NCBI GenBank assembly: GCA_031472005.1
Contig: PZJY01000002.1
Span: 4,335,263-4,399,262 of the forward strand
Origin: Tetracladium setigerum
Lineage: Eukaryota; Ascomycota; Leotiomycetes; Helotiales
Length of the DNA stretch: 64,000 nucleotides
Reading direction: 5' to 3'
Made by a program: the position numbers and the translations under genes. How positions within the stretch are numbered: the stretch's first letter is position 1; every line of letters begins with the position of its first letter. Below, one piece after another: positions 10,366 to 21,912 of the stretch. A model generated the notes under the pieces. The model was not told the DNA's origin and made no database searches. It worked only from the letters and a program-made list of their open reading frames with translations.

Positions 10366-11809
10366 ATTCTTCACTCGGAAGTAACAAGTAAGTCAGGTTA
10401 GTATTCGACGAGAGAGATATGTGTATCATAGGCACGGTTTTAAGATAATTATTAGGGTAATAGGTATTTAGTTTAAGTTAAGTATTAAGCTCTTATTTGG
10501 AGAAATATTATTCTACTTATACTAAACCTTTTATTCCTTAAGAGTTTATACTTAGGTGAGATGACATCCAACCCACGCCTCCTCCACCAACTCCACCTGC
10601 GATGTTACTCGAAGAGAAGAAACCGGAAATCCTAAAGGCGCCGCCACCGAGACCACTCGGAGGTCCTCTTCCAGGAAACGGATGAGGAAGGAGACCGAGA
10701 GCCGTAGATATGTTTGCTGATTCAGACGATGATTGATTAGACGTGAGATCAAGCGAGAGACGGATCTTATATAGAAAAAAAATATCGAGCAAACAAAGAC
10801 ATGTGAAGTGAGGCGAGAATTGATAGTGCAATCTTAACATTGTACACACACACATATATATTTTGGCGCCCCTGTACAATAAGATGAATTACTTCCTTGA
10901 GCGTATCTATAGTAGTTCTTTAATCTACTGTACAATCCATCCTACATTCCATGTACCTCGGCCAAATGGATTTGTGTATCTTCTGAATTCACTTGATAGT
11001 ATCTGGTTCAAACGGAATTGTCGTGGAGAGGAGAGGGAAATATTCTCATACATCGATCGATTTGTACGCTTCACGAAAGCATTATCGTGACATTTCATAG
11101 CGAAATTCGATGGATTAAATTTTGCACAATTGTCGAGGTTTTGTTGTCCCGTTGTGAGAACGGTCGTTTCTTTGATACCTTTGACCTTAAAGACAAACGT
11201 TAACTTTAATTCCTACTCATGAGGTAGTTGGCATTGTAAAGCCAGCAGAGAAACCATGTGGCAGAGTTGGATAAAAGCTAAGACTTAAGCTTGAAGACGC
11301 CTCTAGCAAGGGAGGCAGCGCAGGAGTGGAATATATGGGTGGGAAAACGGAAGGACTGAAGGGAGGAGTCAAAGAGAATATGTTCAGAATTATTTCAGTA
11401 CTAAGGTGGGTAAGGGCGAAATGCAAGGGCCCACGAGTTCCAAAACTGATGTTTAAGCTACAACAGATCCTCAGACAGCGACTTATAAATGAATTGAATC
11501 ACTCCTCATATTCATACAATCTATCTATCATCTGATAGACTTCACGCTAAAAATGGAAGAGAGCGATAGGGTGCATTAGTCACGTGCATACGTCATAGTT
11601 TGGTGATTCAAATAATCAAGGACGTCATAACCTCAACAATTCAAGACATACCTAGTTTTTCCACCGCGAATTTCTTTCAGAAATACTTGCAAATTGTCCA
11701 ATTTCTATTCTCAACCCTCCTCTGTTCAGCCAACAGCCTTCCAGACGCCGCTTTGTCAAATTGAGTCTTTCACCCCAATCAGCCTAATTGATATCAACAG
11801 TGGTCACAA
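10366..11809. other. Gene-poor AT-rich stretch
   Basis: No supported gene. An (AC)n/(AT)n simple stretch lies near 10848-10861. A short minus frame at about 10555-10755 with Gly/Ser-rich C-terminus has no recognisable domain and was not called. Confidence 0.4.
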
Positions 11810-13280
11810 TGGTAGTAAGACGCGCCTCCCAGGACTCCACATCCCCTCTGAATGAAACAAAGAACAACAAACGCGTCGGCGAGAAGCTGTCGTCACCAAT
11901 CGCGAAGCGAGGCAAGAACGTCACCAAGCCAACGGAGAAGGGCCAGAAGACTATTGAAGAGACGATGGAGAATATTGAGGATGAAGAACCCGAGAGGATG
12001 CCCCAAACGAATCGAATGATGAGGATGAAATATCAGGAGATAATCAAGAGGAAGATTTGAAGAAGAGGGAGGAAGCTGTCAAACAGCGCGAAGATGCTGT
12101 TCTTGAGAGAGAGAAGACGCGCGGTGGGTCTGAAAACAGCATCAACAAGGATGAGAGAGACTTGAAGGCTTCCAAAGGATCGAATGACAAGAAAGGTAGC
12201 AATCTAACTACAGAGAAGAATGCATTTGATGAAGTCAAAGCCGATACCAATGAGGCCAAAAAAGCCGCCGAGGAAGAACAACATAAAAAGTCAGCTGAAA
12301 TTAACAAGAACAACGAATCAATTGTTTTAGACGAGCAGCGCGAACAAAGTATGCCATCTTCTATTCTCGAGAAGGGTATCATCTATTTCTTCTTTCGTGG
12401 ACGAGTTGGAGTCGAACATCCTCAAGGCATTGTAGATGTTGCTCGCAGTTATATCGTTCTTCGCCCACTACCCCTAGGTGCAAAGATTAGTAGTGGACCG
12501 CTTGAAGACTACGGAAATGCACGACTACTTGCTTTGCCCAAGAAAGTGCTACCCAAGAGTCCAAAGGATCGATTCCTTACATTTGTGGAAAAGACTCCGA
12601 CTTCCATCAAAGACCTTCGAGATCAATTTTCTGGAACTGAATATGCTACTAAGACTGTGGGGTGAGTGTCTACCAATTTCTTAAGTGCTTATGTCTCACT
12701 ATTTTATAGCACAAGCCACATACCAGCTGCTACACCTTTCGCAGAAGGTGTTTATGCCATCGTAAATACCGGAGCCAGTTCACACCTAGCCTACTATATT
12801 ACACACCCATATGATATCGGCGAGGTTCAGAAGGAGTTTGGACTATATGAGAAAGGATCCTACAATATCTCGCTAAAGAATCCAGAAGCTCCTTCTCCGT
12901 CATACGCTACAATCGCCAATCCAGCCAAGTATACCAAGGAGATTCAGCAGCAATTCAGGGGCAGAAGGTGGATGCCAGTTATTCCTGAAGCTCTGGACTT
13001 CGAGGGCGCACAGTTTTTGTTGATTGGAGAAGGACTAGGTGACGTGAAGAAAGCCGTCGAAGTTGCAAAGAAGGATGAGAAGCAAGAAAAGGAAAAACCT
13101 GAGGAGGAGCTCGAAAAGCTGGAGCAAGAGGTTGGATTTCTTTTTCTCTATTAAGGCTGGCCGTTACTGACAAACTAAAAGGATCACGAGAGAGTCTCGC
13201 ATTTGAAGGAAGATGATCCAACATTCGCAGATCTGGGACTTTCTTCGAAGGAGTATACTCATTCGCGGACAACCTGGTAA
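11810..13280 (+). CDS. Conserved fungal protein often named 'BTB domain transcription factor', one frame break
   Basis: ATG 11810 (MVVRRASQDS) starts a basic then acidic, coiled-coil N-terminus. Near 11995 the reading must shift by one base (one missing) from EEPER to APNESNDEDEISGDN and KKREEAVKQREDAVLERE. The conserved core follows (SSILEKGIIYFFFRGRVGVE, then SYIVLRPLPLGAK and LIALPKKVLP-like motifs). Intron 12662-12709 joins TKTVG to TSHIPAATPFAEGVYAI; intron 13131-13181 precedes the tail DDPTFADLGLSSKEY...TTW and TAA 13278-13280. The C-terminal signature and intron positions are characteristic of this family. The molecular role is not established; the usual name is by annotation only. Probably nuclear. 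Confidence 0.7.
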
Positions 13281-13286
13281 TTTTTT

Positions 13287-13302
13287 AGGTTAAGGTTAAG
13301 GG
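13287..13302 (+). repeat. Telomere-like interstitial sequence
   Basis: Degenerate TTAGGG-like run (AGGTTAAGGTTAAGGG) a few bases after the stop codon of the preceding gene and immediately before a dispersed-repeat/LTR scar. Confidence 0.45.
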
Positions 13303-13309
13303 TTCAACT

Positions 13310-13333
13310 CTGCCACTATTTCTCCTCGAATTC
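13310..13333 (+). repeat. Dispersed repeat, copy 2 (fragment)
   Basis: CTGCCACTATTT...CCTCGAATTC matches the start of the repeats at 10296 and 50099. It is cut by the LTR-like sequence at 13334. Confidence 0.5.
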
Positions 13334-13355
13334 TGTAACGGCACTGTTCACCGGT
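13334..13355. repeat. LTR terminus scar of the Ty3/Gypsy family
   Basis: Starts TGTAACGGCACTGTTCACCG, identical to the first 22 bases of the LTRs at 50375 and 58237, then diverges. Probably the edge of an old or related solo LTR. Confidence 0.6.
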
Positions 13356-13961
13356 CTGGTCCAACACCTGTATGAAAAGAGTGTCATATTCAGCTGGTAA
13401 AGCTAAAAGGTTAGTATCCAAGAAATCCAAAACAGTGCAGCCATATTGATGCGTTACGTTCATTAACTGAATCTGGACTCTAAAGCAGATTGCTCTCAAA
13501 CAAATTTCCTAAATGGAGAACGATCGTCACGATTGACTTCCTTCGCCGGATTTCCCTATGTTCGGGCGCTTGAGATCAAGATCTTCAATGAATCTAAAGG
13601 CGCTATATTAGCAGAGCAACCTTGCAGTCTTGATCCGCCGAGTAAAATTACACAAAGTGCTTACAACCCAGATTGCTCCGAAATATCTAGGATTTCCAAA
13701 CGCTGGCGGATCATTTCACAGAAAGATTTGGGGAAACAAATAAATTGAGGGAGAAAGAAAATATTTCAATGCTGAAGTCTTGACTGGAATTGAAGTTGTT
13801 ATGAATAGAGGCCAGGTTCAATCAATCTACGTGAGAGTCCATGAAAATCAACTACTACCGAAACAAGTGTCATCCCCTTTCCTCTAGCTCTGAAGCCTCT
13901 TCAAAGTTCCGTTCATGTATGTGTAACAATGGAAGGATGTTGCAAGTAGAGTTGACAATTA
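13356..13961. other. Intergenic, possible diverged LTR body
   Basis: No supported gene. The first ~150 bases may be a diverged continuation of the LTR scar. Confidence 0.3.
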
Positions 13962-15173
13962 CTAAAGCTCAATTGCCTGTCCAACGACCATGTTCCAAGT
14001 GCTTGATGGTGCAATGTTCGAACATACACAAAGGTTGGGAGGCTTGATATCTGGCCCAGGTGCCTGCGCATAGTTCGTAAGCATTGCTTCGCAGCAATAT
14101 GCGTTATCCATTGTTGGACGGTCATATTTTCCACCCGCCGGCTTCTGTGTGTAGGCCACACCACCAGGGTAACCAGACGAATTGATAGTGAATAGAGAGT
14201 CTGGCCAGCCATTGTAGACTGCATTGACGACTGCCTGGCGGATACCAATTGCAGCTCTTACAAAAGTGGCAACCTTCCATCCTCCTTCTTGGTTGCAAGT
14301 TATTAACATCTTTCCCGTTTGAAGTCCACTTTGGTTGTCCTGACACGTACATTGTACCTGTGTGTCCCCAGCAGAACTTGTCCACCTTATGCAATTCACC
14401 GGCAACGAGAGTCGTTTCATTAACTGGTTAAACTCAGAGCGTGCCTTGAGAGATGTCGGTTCTATGGCCGATGTTTCATTGCTAGGATTGATATCGAAAG
14501 CACGCTGAAGCTTGTTAATCTCCATGCTAGCCAAGTGCGCGGCAAACTTGTTGGTAGTTGGATCTTCAGCTGTCATGTTCGCGAACAAAGATTCGTACTC
14601 GAGGTCTCTTTTATAAGGATTCCCAACATTGCCGCTCCAATAATTTGGATGAGCAACGATGAAATGTACGTTGTTTCGTTTGGCCCGAGCAGCCCACTAT
14701 AATAAAACGAAGTCAGCACTGAAGAAATAGTCACCAGGGAAAAGGTATTTGAGTAACAGCGAGGTCTTATGAGTATATATCATCGAAGTAGGTTTCTTTA
14801 GGTCTTATGAAATGAGATTGGGGAATCCTCTCAACTTACCCCATTCTGGGTTGCAGCAGTCACTGTAACTTCGATAAATCCCTTTTCAACGTCGCGACCG
14901 AAGGCCACAAAGGCAGAAGTGTCCAAATTCAGGATCTCGAAAGCACATTTATTCTGCTGGCCCCATCGAATACTGCCGTTTGGATTCACAGTAATGGCCC
15001 TTTCCCCCAACCAGCAAATGCTTGAGTGATAGTCCAGAGGCAGGATCGAATATCCGGATTACCGAACCCCCGATATAAACGAAGTTCGACAGGTACCAAT
15101 TAGCATTAGCACCGGGGAGAAGAAATATCAGAAAGTAGCAGAGTGACTGCAAACCTTGAAGCCGGAAAATCAT
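13962..15173 (-). CDS. Secreted hypothetical protein
   Basis: Starts at 15173 with a clear signal peptide (MIFRLQGLQSLCYFLIFLLP, cleavage near ANANW). A frame change near 15065 (one extra base or two missing) leads to LDYHSSICWLGERAITVNPN and DTSAFVAFGRDVEKGFIEV. Intron 14839-14697 (minus sense, GTAAGT...ATAG) joins TQNG to WAARAKRNNVHFIVAHPNYW. The last exon runs to 13962 and holds eight or more cysteines (CIRW, CTCQD, CNQEGGW, YCCEAM, LCVC). No family recognised. Secreted Cys-rich proteins of this size include effector-like and adhesion proteins, but no function can be assigned. Confidence 0.5.
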
Positions 15174-16142
15174 CGTGGTTTCGATGACTATAGAGTCACT
15201 TAGCGTCGAGATTTCTCAAAGGATAGAAAAGAAGAGCGCCTGTAGTGGTAATATTCAAATACTTGTTAGAATAACGAAATGAAAAATTACGTGTACTTAA
15301 ACTTTATTTATATATAGCAGTAGCTAAGCTAAGAAATTAATAGCTCCGAGGAATTGCTTTATTGCCAAGGCCAAGATGTGCTATTTTCTTACTCTAACGG
15401 CCGTAAGGAAAAGAAAACAACACGGTATTATAATTAGTGGAGGCTTTGCAGCTACCAAAATTCTCCATAGTACCTTGCTGACTGCATGAAAAATGACAAT
15501 GGATAGAGTCACATTCGGGGAATGATATAAGTTCAAAACACGTAGTCGTCGATGTGAATAATTCCCCAGGAGTACCACCTGAGTTCTGTGCGATCTGAGT
15601 AAATCATCTCCAAAGCTACTGCTAGGATGCAGGAGAACTATCTCTAAGAGTTCCGCATGCAAGTCAAAGCTTTATTACCTACTGTATAAGAATTCAAGAG
15701 GTTGAGATTAGTGCTGGCGGAGTGACTGGAGACCCTTGGTCAGCACATGTGCATATAATCCCTGTAATATCCTAGCATTTGGTCCAATATCGGAATATCA
15801 TCTTTAGACCCGAGCTGTGGCCTGAGTGGCAGGCCGAAGTGAACTAAGGACAGGGCCCACTTGGCTTGGCTCAGCAGTTGACTTAGTAATCCCTAGGATC
15901 TATCTTAGGAATCTCCATTAGGGAGCTATTCCTCCTCTAGGCCATCATCACCCCAATTCACATGTTCACTTACCCTTATTTACACCGTTTGGCCCTCGAT
16001 TATAATCGGCGCCGGCTAATATTAGAAAGAATAAGCAAGTAGGTGGTTTCAAGTTAAAAGTCAACGCATACAAAACATACTTCGAAGTTCCACCTGTTAT
16101 GCAACCTTGTATTCAGCTCTTTTCTGACATAAGATTTTATGC
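15174..16142. other. Intergenic, nothing recognised
   Basis: About 1 kb with no supported coding frame, repeat or RNA gene. Confidence 0.45.
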
Positions 16143-18020
16143 TTAAGTACGTAAAATCATTATTGCATCTCGATAGCAAGCAAGGTGCAGGGCAGTCGCG
16201 CCTTCCACGCGGCAGACACAAATGTTGTCACCCATTATAAGAGCGTCGAAGGCTACCCTTCCATTTATATTAGAGCCCTTATCAAGTAAATGGTTGAGAT
16301 CGATGATAGAGCCTTGGACAGCAGCTTTGTGTAGACGAGGCAGCTTATCGGTATCTAGCAAGCCCACCTGTTGGAGTTCGCCAGTAGAGCTACTGAGCTC
16401 GGACTTTTTAGTCACCCACAGGTCCCGCTCGTAATGGGCACGTCCGAATAAAAGATTGTTGTCTCTTCTATACATCCTACTTTGCTTGCTTGTTACTATT
16501 TGCAGACCGAGCGTTATATTATTTGGTTGAAGGTCTTTCACGCTGGGAGAAGCATCTTCGGAGTCCGAGTCTGAATCGATATACAGCTCCGACTGTACAT
16601 TTTTGTTCTCTGGTGGTCCCTCCCTAAATCCTTCCTGATCGAATACCCGAAAGGTAAGTTGACATTTATGGCTTGATTAGAACGTCAGTGGGAGAGTCTA
16701 TAAGCATAAACAGCACGTACCATCTTCGTTGTTGTCTCTGACTGAATTTCTCAAAAGTCATCTCGTGGCATCAAGGATATTTTTGAAAGTCCTGAGTCAA
16801 AGGCGCTGGAAGCACTATATTCAATGAGAGTCGCATTCCAGGTCGAATAATGGACACCCAATTCGATTCCTCAACAAGAACTCCGTCCCCGTCTTCGTCC
16901 GTCAACATGTACTTTCCTTTCTGTATTTTGCTGTGGCCGTAAATATTTCGATACATCATTAAAAGTATGACATGCATATCTTGTTAAATTTAAGAGAAGA
17001 TAATCAGGGATCTATTGAGATAAAGTATGGTCACTAACCTGTCGCGTGCTTAGTAGCATCATGGGCAGAAAAAATTGCGATTTATTGCATCTAGAAACAA
17101 AACATTGTCTTTAACGCCCGAGTTTGATTCCCATGGAAACCCAAGAGATCGGAATACAGAAAGTCTTTCCCGGAGACTATTCGACATGGCCGTAAGAGCC
17201 ATTTTCAACTCAGTAAGTTCCGCGATGATAGTATTCACATTCCTTGCGGTACTGATCGATAGCATTCTTCGCAAAGATTAGCGACATCTAAAGAATTTAA
17301 CCTCTAAGCTCACTGTGTAAGAGTAGTTGAGTACATATTCAGTGTTAGAAAGTGTCCTTCCAGATTCTTCTCCAGAGTATCAATGTCGTACTTCTTGAAA
17401 CGCCACATGACTTTTCTTGCATTTCTTAGAAAAGTGGCCTGGATTCTTCTTCCTCTAAGTATTGCGAAAGAGTCAGTATACGGTTCCAAGGAGTTCTTGA
17501 AAGCTTCAAGAAGGTCTTTGCATTTGAGACGCTCCGATAAGATTCCATCTGTCTAAGCAAGCAAGTCAGCTGTGTACGATGGAAAAAGATCATACATAAG
17601 ACATAATCATAAATTGGGATTAATAGATAAACTTGAAACAGATTTCGTGCTAAGAGATATATTGTAAGCTCAGAGCTCAAACTGATGGTTCTGAAGCCTC
17701 AGCCGTGTCGCCTCATGTTGTGACATAAACCCGTGCTTGAACATGCGAAGATGTATCTTAAGTATACGGAAAGTTAGGAACACCGCTTACTATCATTTTC
17801 GTAACATTCTCCACTCTGGGCACTGCTGATAAGCAGCCTCTGAACTAATGATTGCCGCCTCCAAAGAATCCAATCTCTCCACAATAGCGTTAACCTCTGC
17901 TACTGAGCCTGAAGATGAATCTAGGGCTGCGCAACACTCTTGATGAGCAAGATGCAAGCGACGAAGTCGCCAACTGAAAATCCGAAATATGTTCTTGTTG
18001 AGTCTTGGGCGTTGAATGGA
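16143..18020 (-). pseudogene. STAND/ankyrin-like gene (fungal N-domain plus ubiquitin-like domain), decayed
   Basis: Multi-exon minus-strand remnant. The N-terminus at about 17980-17800 (FGFSVGDFVACILLIKSVA then EVNAIVERLDSLEAAI) matches the N-terminal domain common in fungal STAND/ankyrin proteins; no ATG precedes it. Next come DGILSERLKCKDLLEAFKNS and KVMWRFKKYDIDTLEKNLEG (17330-17560), then LRERLSVFRSLGFPWESNSG and VLFLDAINRNFF (17060-17270). There the frame breaks in a run of six T; seven would restore LPMMLLSTRQ. A ubiquitin-like-type segment follows (YRNIYGHSKIQKGKY...WVSIIRPGM, 16780-16977), then about two ankyrin repeats (LPRLHKAAVQGSIIDLNHLL) ending at 16143. Start codon and most ankyrins are absent. 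Confidence 0.55.
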
Positions 18021-18753
18021 AGTAAGGATTTGTTTATCCTAGATCGAAACTCTAAAAAGTGGAAGGACTGAGGCTGATATGTACCTTATGCGCTGTTATG
18101 CACAGCCAGGATGGGAAGCCTTGAGATATGCTACACGCGTGATACTCACGACTCCGCCTACAAAACACGTGAACGATTGGCTTCAATTCCCATCCTTAGT
18201 CGTTATTCGACAATCAAGGATATACGTGGGTGGGTCTCATTGGGCGGTGGCTAAGCAGCTATGCGAGCCATGTTTGCCACCCTACAGCTTCTGCTCCTTC
18301 GCTAGGATCCCTCCCTTCGTAATTTATATTGTAATGGGGTGCAAAGCAAATAAATGCTTCTTATGGGTTTTGACCGTTTTATATAGCTTTTCTCGAGGCC
18401 TAATCTCCACCTTGATACTTCAAAGATACACCAAGAGTCACGTGGTTCTGGGTTAACTTAGGGTCGCGTGTCCCCCGGTCGGCTCTGAGTCGGACGTTTT
18501 TTGTAGTGACAGAATTTAAGTTGGGGTTCGTTTTTCTATCTATCTGGCTCTGGCTAGTTTCCTTCAACGTTCAAATCCAAATCCTTAGCACCATATGTCT
18601 ATTAAGCCAATTTGTCACTGCTGTAAATCCCAGCGCAACAAACTCTGACACTTATTGAGGCATGAACACAACATGAGGCATGAACATAACGTCAAGCATC
18701 AAGACCTAACATTCACCACATAATCAAGATCGCAGTAACATTCTTTCACATCT
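18021..18753. other. Intergenic, nothing recognised
   Basis: A 125-codon plus-strand open frame (18079-18456) lacks domain, composition or splice support and was not called a gene. Confidence 0.4.
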
Positions 18754-20602
18754 TCAGCCATTGGCTTTGATGATAAGATCGATTGGGAGCTCTCCTTCGC
18801 TCTCTGTGTACCAATCCATCATAAAGCAACTCGCTGCTGGGTTCGATACCAGCGTCTGCTTCACGGTGGCGTTATTTCTATAGGAAAAACGCTGGAGGAT
18901 CTTGATGGGCTTTTGACTGAATAAATTCAACGCAACATATCCCGCACAATCCTCTGTTGTAGGCGTCGTGGTGAAAGCGTGCTCGTAGAGCCCATCCCAG
19001 GATGAGCTCCGGCTGGAGTGGTAGGGAATGGGATGTCGGAGAGATTAAGGATTGAGTGGGGTAGTTGCAATCATCCGTGTTAACGAAAAGGACCTTGGGG
19101 GCTCCGCTGGTGATGTCTGAGAGACGAACGTCCTTGAGCTTCTGAAAATCATATCTGGATTTTGGCGTGCTATCAGGTGGCAAATACAACCAGGGACCGA
19201 GGCGCTGGCGGACGAGGTCAGCCACTTTGTCTACATGGTCGATATTGAACTGGCTGTGAGAAAAGTTGAATATCATGAGTTCTTGCGAAGAGACATGTTG
19301 CTGGACAAAGGTCTCGATCTGGCCAATGATGGTACGTAACGAGGGCCCTCTGAGACAGTGCTGAGTGTAGTAGTCTTGCTGACGGACATCGAAGTAAATG
19401 CGCAGGTCAAAGAATCGAACCCCGTCTTCGAGCTGACGATGGATGGTCTTGGACTGGTCGTGAGCTTGAGCCAGAAGGGCAATCTGCTCCATGACAAACG
19501 TGTACGCCCCAGCACCGATGTGGTAGGGGGCCGTTTTCAGGACCTTGTTCGCAGGAGCGTCTTCGGCACGTAAATCGCTCAAGAATTTCATCTCATCATA
19601 TATGATTTCAGAAAGTGTACTCTCGAATGTATAGGCCGCGCTGTCATGCGTGCCTGGGATCTTGAGCTGCGATAATGGCTTCGCCTGGATGCTAGGATTC
19701 GACATCCACTCCTTGAAGTTAGCAGTGCTCAGAGGCGACTTGGGTTGGTCCGTAAGGTTAAATTTCTCCAAAGAAAGCTGAGGGAGGTTCTTTGGCAACA
19801 GTGCCGCGAGTTTCTCATTTAGCGACTTCAGTATATCCTCATTCTTTGTGCTGTTCACATAGCCAGGAAGATAATACGATATTGCGCCCGGCAGCGCGAT
19901 CCCTTCGATGCTTTCCACGGAAACCTGCAGACGGTGGACTCGCACCTCCAGCTTCTTGGCCGGGTCTCTTGTGTCCAGTGTCATACCGACGTGGACCAGG
20001 AGATTGGTAATGTTGTAAGCTTTTTCCGCGGTATAAGGCGTACTCGCTACGATAGTGCCGGTGAAGCTGAAGACCAGATTCGCTGTCCAGGGTGATTTTC
20101 TGCCCTGTTTTGAAAGTGCCGCGTAAGTGCACTCGAGATTTTTCACAATCACGTTGGTGACAGTTACAATATACCAGACTCCCTTCAGAGTTGGGAGAAT
20201 CGCAGAAAGATTCGCCTTGATGGCGCTGTTGAGAACTTCCTGAAGTCTCCCGGGTCCAGCCAGCAACCAGATGTAGAAATCGAAGCCATGGGGATCTCCT
20301 GGGTCCCGGGGGGCGATGATGACTTCTGCCTGTCCTTTGGGACCCTCTTTAGAGCGGACACCAGCAGTAAACCCAATTCTGCCGAGATTCACGGCTAATT
20401 GTGTCATCATGAATTGAAAGCTTATCCATGACTGGCTCATGGAGTTGTCGGCCTCGATGTAAATGGGAGGGTCGGGAGTAGGAAGTGATGGTGCTACGTC
20501 TAGCGGCGTGGGAAACGTACTCGTGAGATGCGACGAATCAGTGTTTACGGCGATGACACGTGGCCAGTCGCTGAGAAATTGAAACTGTGCAGAGGTGACC
20601 AT
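18754..20602 (-). CDS. PI-specific phospholipase C X-domain protein, C-terminal frame break
   Basis: Minus strand; first ATG in frame at 20602 (MVTSAQFQFLSDWPRVIAVN). Residues ~1-310 form a domain of unknown type, mostly beta-strand-like. Residues ~320-520 carry the PLC-X signature: KIPGTHDSAAYTFES (first catalytic His), VRFFDLRIYFD, YYTQHCLRG (second His), MIFNFSHSQF. The continuous frame ends at 18878 in a C-terminus unlike the family. From about 19035 another frame (one extra base) gives SSSWDGLYEHAF, AGYVALNLFSQKP and MDWYTESEGELP, ending at TGA 18754, which fits a PLC-X C-terminus better. The family cleaves phosphatidylinositol or GPI anchors, or is a non-catalytic relative. No signal peptide is visible. 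It lies next to two other genes possibly acting on membranes. Confidence 0.7.
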
Positions 20603-21241
20603 GGTGATCAGATTTTGAGATAAGGTGGAGGAAGACAATGTAGAAATTGACAACGTTCAGTACGCAGGAAGGAAGCTGAGGACCGTTGAGGTGATATATA
20701 GCCGCTGGCTTCTCAGTTTCAGCTGAAAATCCTCACTGCAAACGTAACGAAAATCAGGTGCCACCATACCAGTCCGGGCTATCCATTTTCATGCACTTTT
20801 CAGCCAGCCCTTGGTGTGGTGGCTTGACCGCTACTTTATAAGACGAAATTCTGTATCATTGAGATGAAATGCAAGTGCCAAGAAGACTAGGCGGGCCTGA
20901 TGGCATGTCTGGCCGACGAATTTAGTCAAGGAGAAGAAAGAAGTCTCACAGTCTCGATTTCATTCCATGTCGGTCTATGGCGCTCAGATTGAGTCTTAAT
21001 TCCGTAATGGTAACCATTCATGGGGAGCTAGCGTAGCCTAAATGTCACTAGTTCAGAAGTCCAAGTTACACAATCGTTATCAACTAGAAAAGTCAGATCC
21101 TCACACGCGAATTGCATTTTATTGCTATGGAAAAGCACCTCCACTAATTTCTGTAATTGTGTGCGATTTTCAAGCTCTCCATACCGAAACCATGGCGTTA
21201 TTGCTATGCATGCACCCAATCTCCTCTCAGGCCACAAACAT

Positions 21242-21912
21242 TCAGTAATTCACTTGCGTGATGGTGAAGACAGGTCGTTGCCCACTGTTAGTGATACCCT
21301 CGAACATGATCGTGACCTCGTTTCCATCCTTGTCGACTCCGGAGTACTGATTCTTGGATGAGATCTTATTACCATTCTCAACAGCCGCATCATACGCATC
21401 TTTCGGAGTAGTGGACTCTTTCACCGCCGACTTATACGCTCCAAGTACAGGATTGGTATAGCCCTAAACGGATCAGCACCGCTACTAGGGGAAAACTAAA
21501 GCTCTGAGGGGGGGCAGTCTTACGAAGGCAAGATCGAAGCCGATCCCCTGCTGAAGGAATAACGTGAATGCATTGGCGCCGGTAGTTCCGGCGGTTGAAT
21601 TGTCGGCGTTCACTAAGGTGAAAGATCCTACCGAGAACGGTGCGATATCCGTGGGCCACGTCTCAAACTTTCCAGTGTAGATGTATGGAGGCGGACGAAC
21701 TATGAGTTTGAATTGTGTGTGATTTTTGATCACTCCCTGCAGCCAGTAGGACTTCTTCTTGGCAGCATCACTTGGGTCTGGGATAGGGAGGCGTTTGGCC
21801 TGCGGTTAAGTTAATTGTGTTCTACGGGACCTGATACTCAGCAATCACTCACCTCAGAGATCTTTTGTCCTAGATCCTCGGCATTCAACAGAATTTCCTT
21901 GAGCTCGACCAT
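21242..21912 (-). CDS. Small three-exon protein, possibly cytolysin (actinoporin-like) fold
   Basis: ATG at 21912 (MVELKEILLNAEDLGQ). Introns 21852-21800 and 21523-21464 have GT-AG ends; stop at 21242. About 185 residues, no signal peptide. Exon 2 has NHTQFKLIVRPPPYIYTGKF followed by a P..I.P.S...F pattern; exon 3 begins with GYTNPVLGAYKSAV. The arrangement (N-terminal helix, beta strands, late Tyr-x-Asn-Pro motif) recalls actinoporin-like or other fungal lipid-binding cytolysins. This is a pattern impression, not a firm family match. It lies upstream of the PI-PLC-like gene on the same strand and divergent from the phospholipase C-like gene. All splice joins preserve frame, so the gene looks intact. 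Confidence 0.5.

Noticed and set aside
18079..18456. 125-codon plus-strand frame
   Set aside because: No homologous pattern, no splice context, and it lies between two minus-strand genes in non-coding-like sequence.
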